Of a DNA stretch of 13,062 bases, positions 12,549 through 13,062 are shown in pieces. Origin of the DNA: JANLQX01 sp031368215 (GTDB taxonomy: Bacteria; Actinomycetota; Acidimicrobiia; Acidimicrobiales; JANYDT01); NCBI GenBank assembly GCA_031368215.1, contig JANLRD010000081.1:1-13062 (forward strand), in the 5' to 3' direction. The position numbers and the translations under genes are program-made. The notes under the pieces are model-generated. The model saw nothing but the letters and a program-made list of their open reading frames with translations, ran no database searches and was not told the DNA's origin. Numbering within the stretch: position 1 is the first letter of the stretch; each line of letters opens with the position of its first letter.

Positions 12549-13062
12549 TCATCCACGTCGGAGCCACGTGAAGACTGCTTCGCTCACGCCGCCGCCGATC
12601 GAGAGCGCCTTGTCGGAGATCTCATGCGGATGGACGTCGATGCGTGGGTCGACGTCGCCGATCTTCAGACCGACCTTTGCGAGGGTGCCGTCGGCGAGAA
12701 GACCGCGGACCAACCCGGCGAAGGGAGCGAGAACCGGAACTCGCTGTCGTGCGCCGACGACCGAACCGATCGCCTGGCCCTCGCGCACGACATCTCCGAT
12801 GCCCGCCTCCCACCGGACCACTCCCTCGATCGGTGTTCGCAACACGCGTTCGGCGCTGCGCCCTCCGACGGAACCCGGATTGCCCGTGTTGGGTGCCGCC
12901 GAACCCTCCCAGAGCACCCGGCCGAGTCGCGGACCACGCTGTGTCTCAATCACCGCATGGCAATGCTCCCCGACGACGAATCCGGGCCCGAGGCCGACGA
13001 CGAACGGGGCATCTTCGAGGCGACAGTCAAGCGGTCGCTTCGCCAACCGCGCGTCGACGACG
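12549..13062 (-). CDS. yqeB: YqeB/EF2563 family selenium-dependent molybdenum hydroxylase system protein (5' end outside window)
   Basis: The C-terminal 170 residues or so of the EF2563 family (TIGR03309). Visible blocks: VVDARLAKRPLDCRLEDAPF at the window edge, VGLGPGF, EHCHAVIETQRG, LGRVLWEGSAAPNTG, a middle IGDVVREGQAIG, and KIGDVDPRIDVHP near the end, followed by SDKALSIGGGVSEA. Full-length members have about 260 residues, so the N-terminal part, which usually carries a GxGDLASG-like motif, lies beyond 13062. A TTG at 13046 could be mistaken for a start, but the frame and family similarity continue to the edge. The protein belongs to the Se-Mo hydroxylase maturation set with YqeC and SelD; its exact reaction is unknown. 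Confidence 0.9.
   Translation of the reverse strand, partial: VVDARLAKRPLDCRLEDAPFVVGLGPGFVVGEHCHAVIETQRGPRLGRVLWEGSAAPNTGNPGSVGGRSAERVLRTPIEGVVRWEAGIGDVVREGQAIGSVVGARQRVPVLAPFAGLVRGLLADGTLAKVGLKIGDVDPRIDVHPHEISDKALSIGGGVSEAVFTWLRRG

Overview
The window looks like chromosomal DNA from a high-GC actinobacterium, most probably of the Acidimicrobiia/Ilumatobacter type; this lineage call is an inference. It rests on a DUF222-HNH (13E12-type) endonuclease, two luciferase-like, probably F420-dependent oxidoreductases, a stand-alone LigD-type primase-polymerase, strong G/C bias at third codon positions, and several genes whose start codon lies 6-7 nt after a TANNNT-like -10 box, the signature of leaderless transcripts. 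I see no rRNA, tRNA, CRISPR array or insertion sequence.

Layout. 1-140 holds the end of an unrecognised gene. 219-533 is a small ABM-domain protein. 691-2073 is a DUF222-HNH endonuclease preceded by an AT-rich regulatory gap and followed by a 337-nt non-coding gap (2074-2410) with a 19-nt direct repeat and complementary arms that could fold. 2411-3631 (minus) is a membrane protein with a potassium-channel-like core. It is divergent from a dienelactone hydrolase (3696-4424), which is followed by an acyl-CoA dehydrogenase (4503-5723). A hairpin separates this from a convergent luciferase-like oxidoreductase (5910-6815, minus). Upstream of that oxidoreductase is a divergent control region with a perfect 12-nt palindrome, and opposite it a very small gene whose coding signal changes frame. 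A minus-strand pair follows: a second luciferase-like oxidoreductase (7763-8746) and a VanX-type dipeptidase (7014-7766), overlapping by ATGA. Divergent to these is the primase-polymerase (8855-9928), whose 3' end overlaps by 62 nt the convergent homocysteine methyltransferase/methylenetetrahydrofolate reductase (9867-11753, minus). Upstream of the latter, on the same strand, are YqeC (11805-12542) and a 5'-truncated YqeB/EF2563 protein (12549-13062), both tied to the selenium-dependent molybdenum hydroxylase system.

How they fit together. The dienelactone hydrolase, acyl-CoA dehydrogenase and luciferase-like proteins suggest small-molecule and acyl-CoA catabolism. The right end joins one-carbon metabolism to maturation of selenium-molybdenum enzymes, probably as one transcription unit. 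No single large new system is evident. The items most worth a second look are the structured gap after the HNH gene, the frame-switching small gene next to the palindrome, the degenerate channel protein and the tiny upstream ORF before the methyltransferase.
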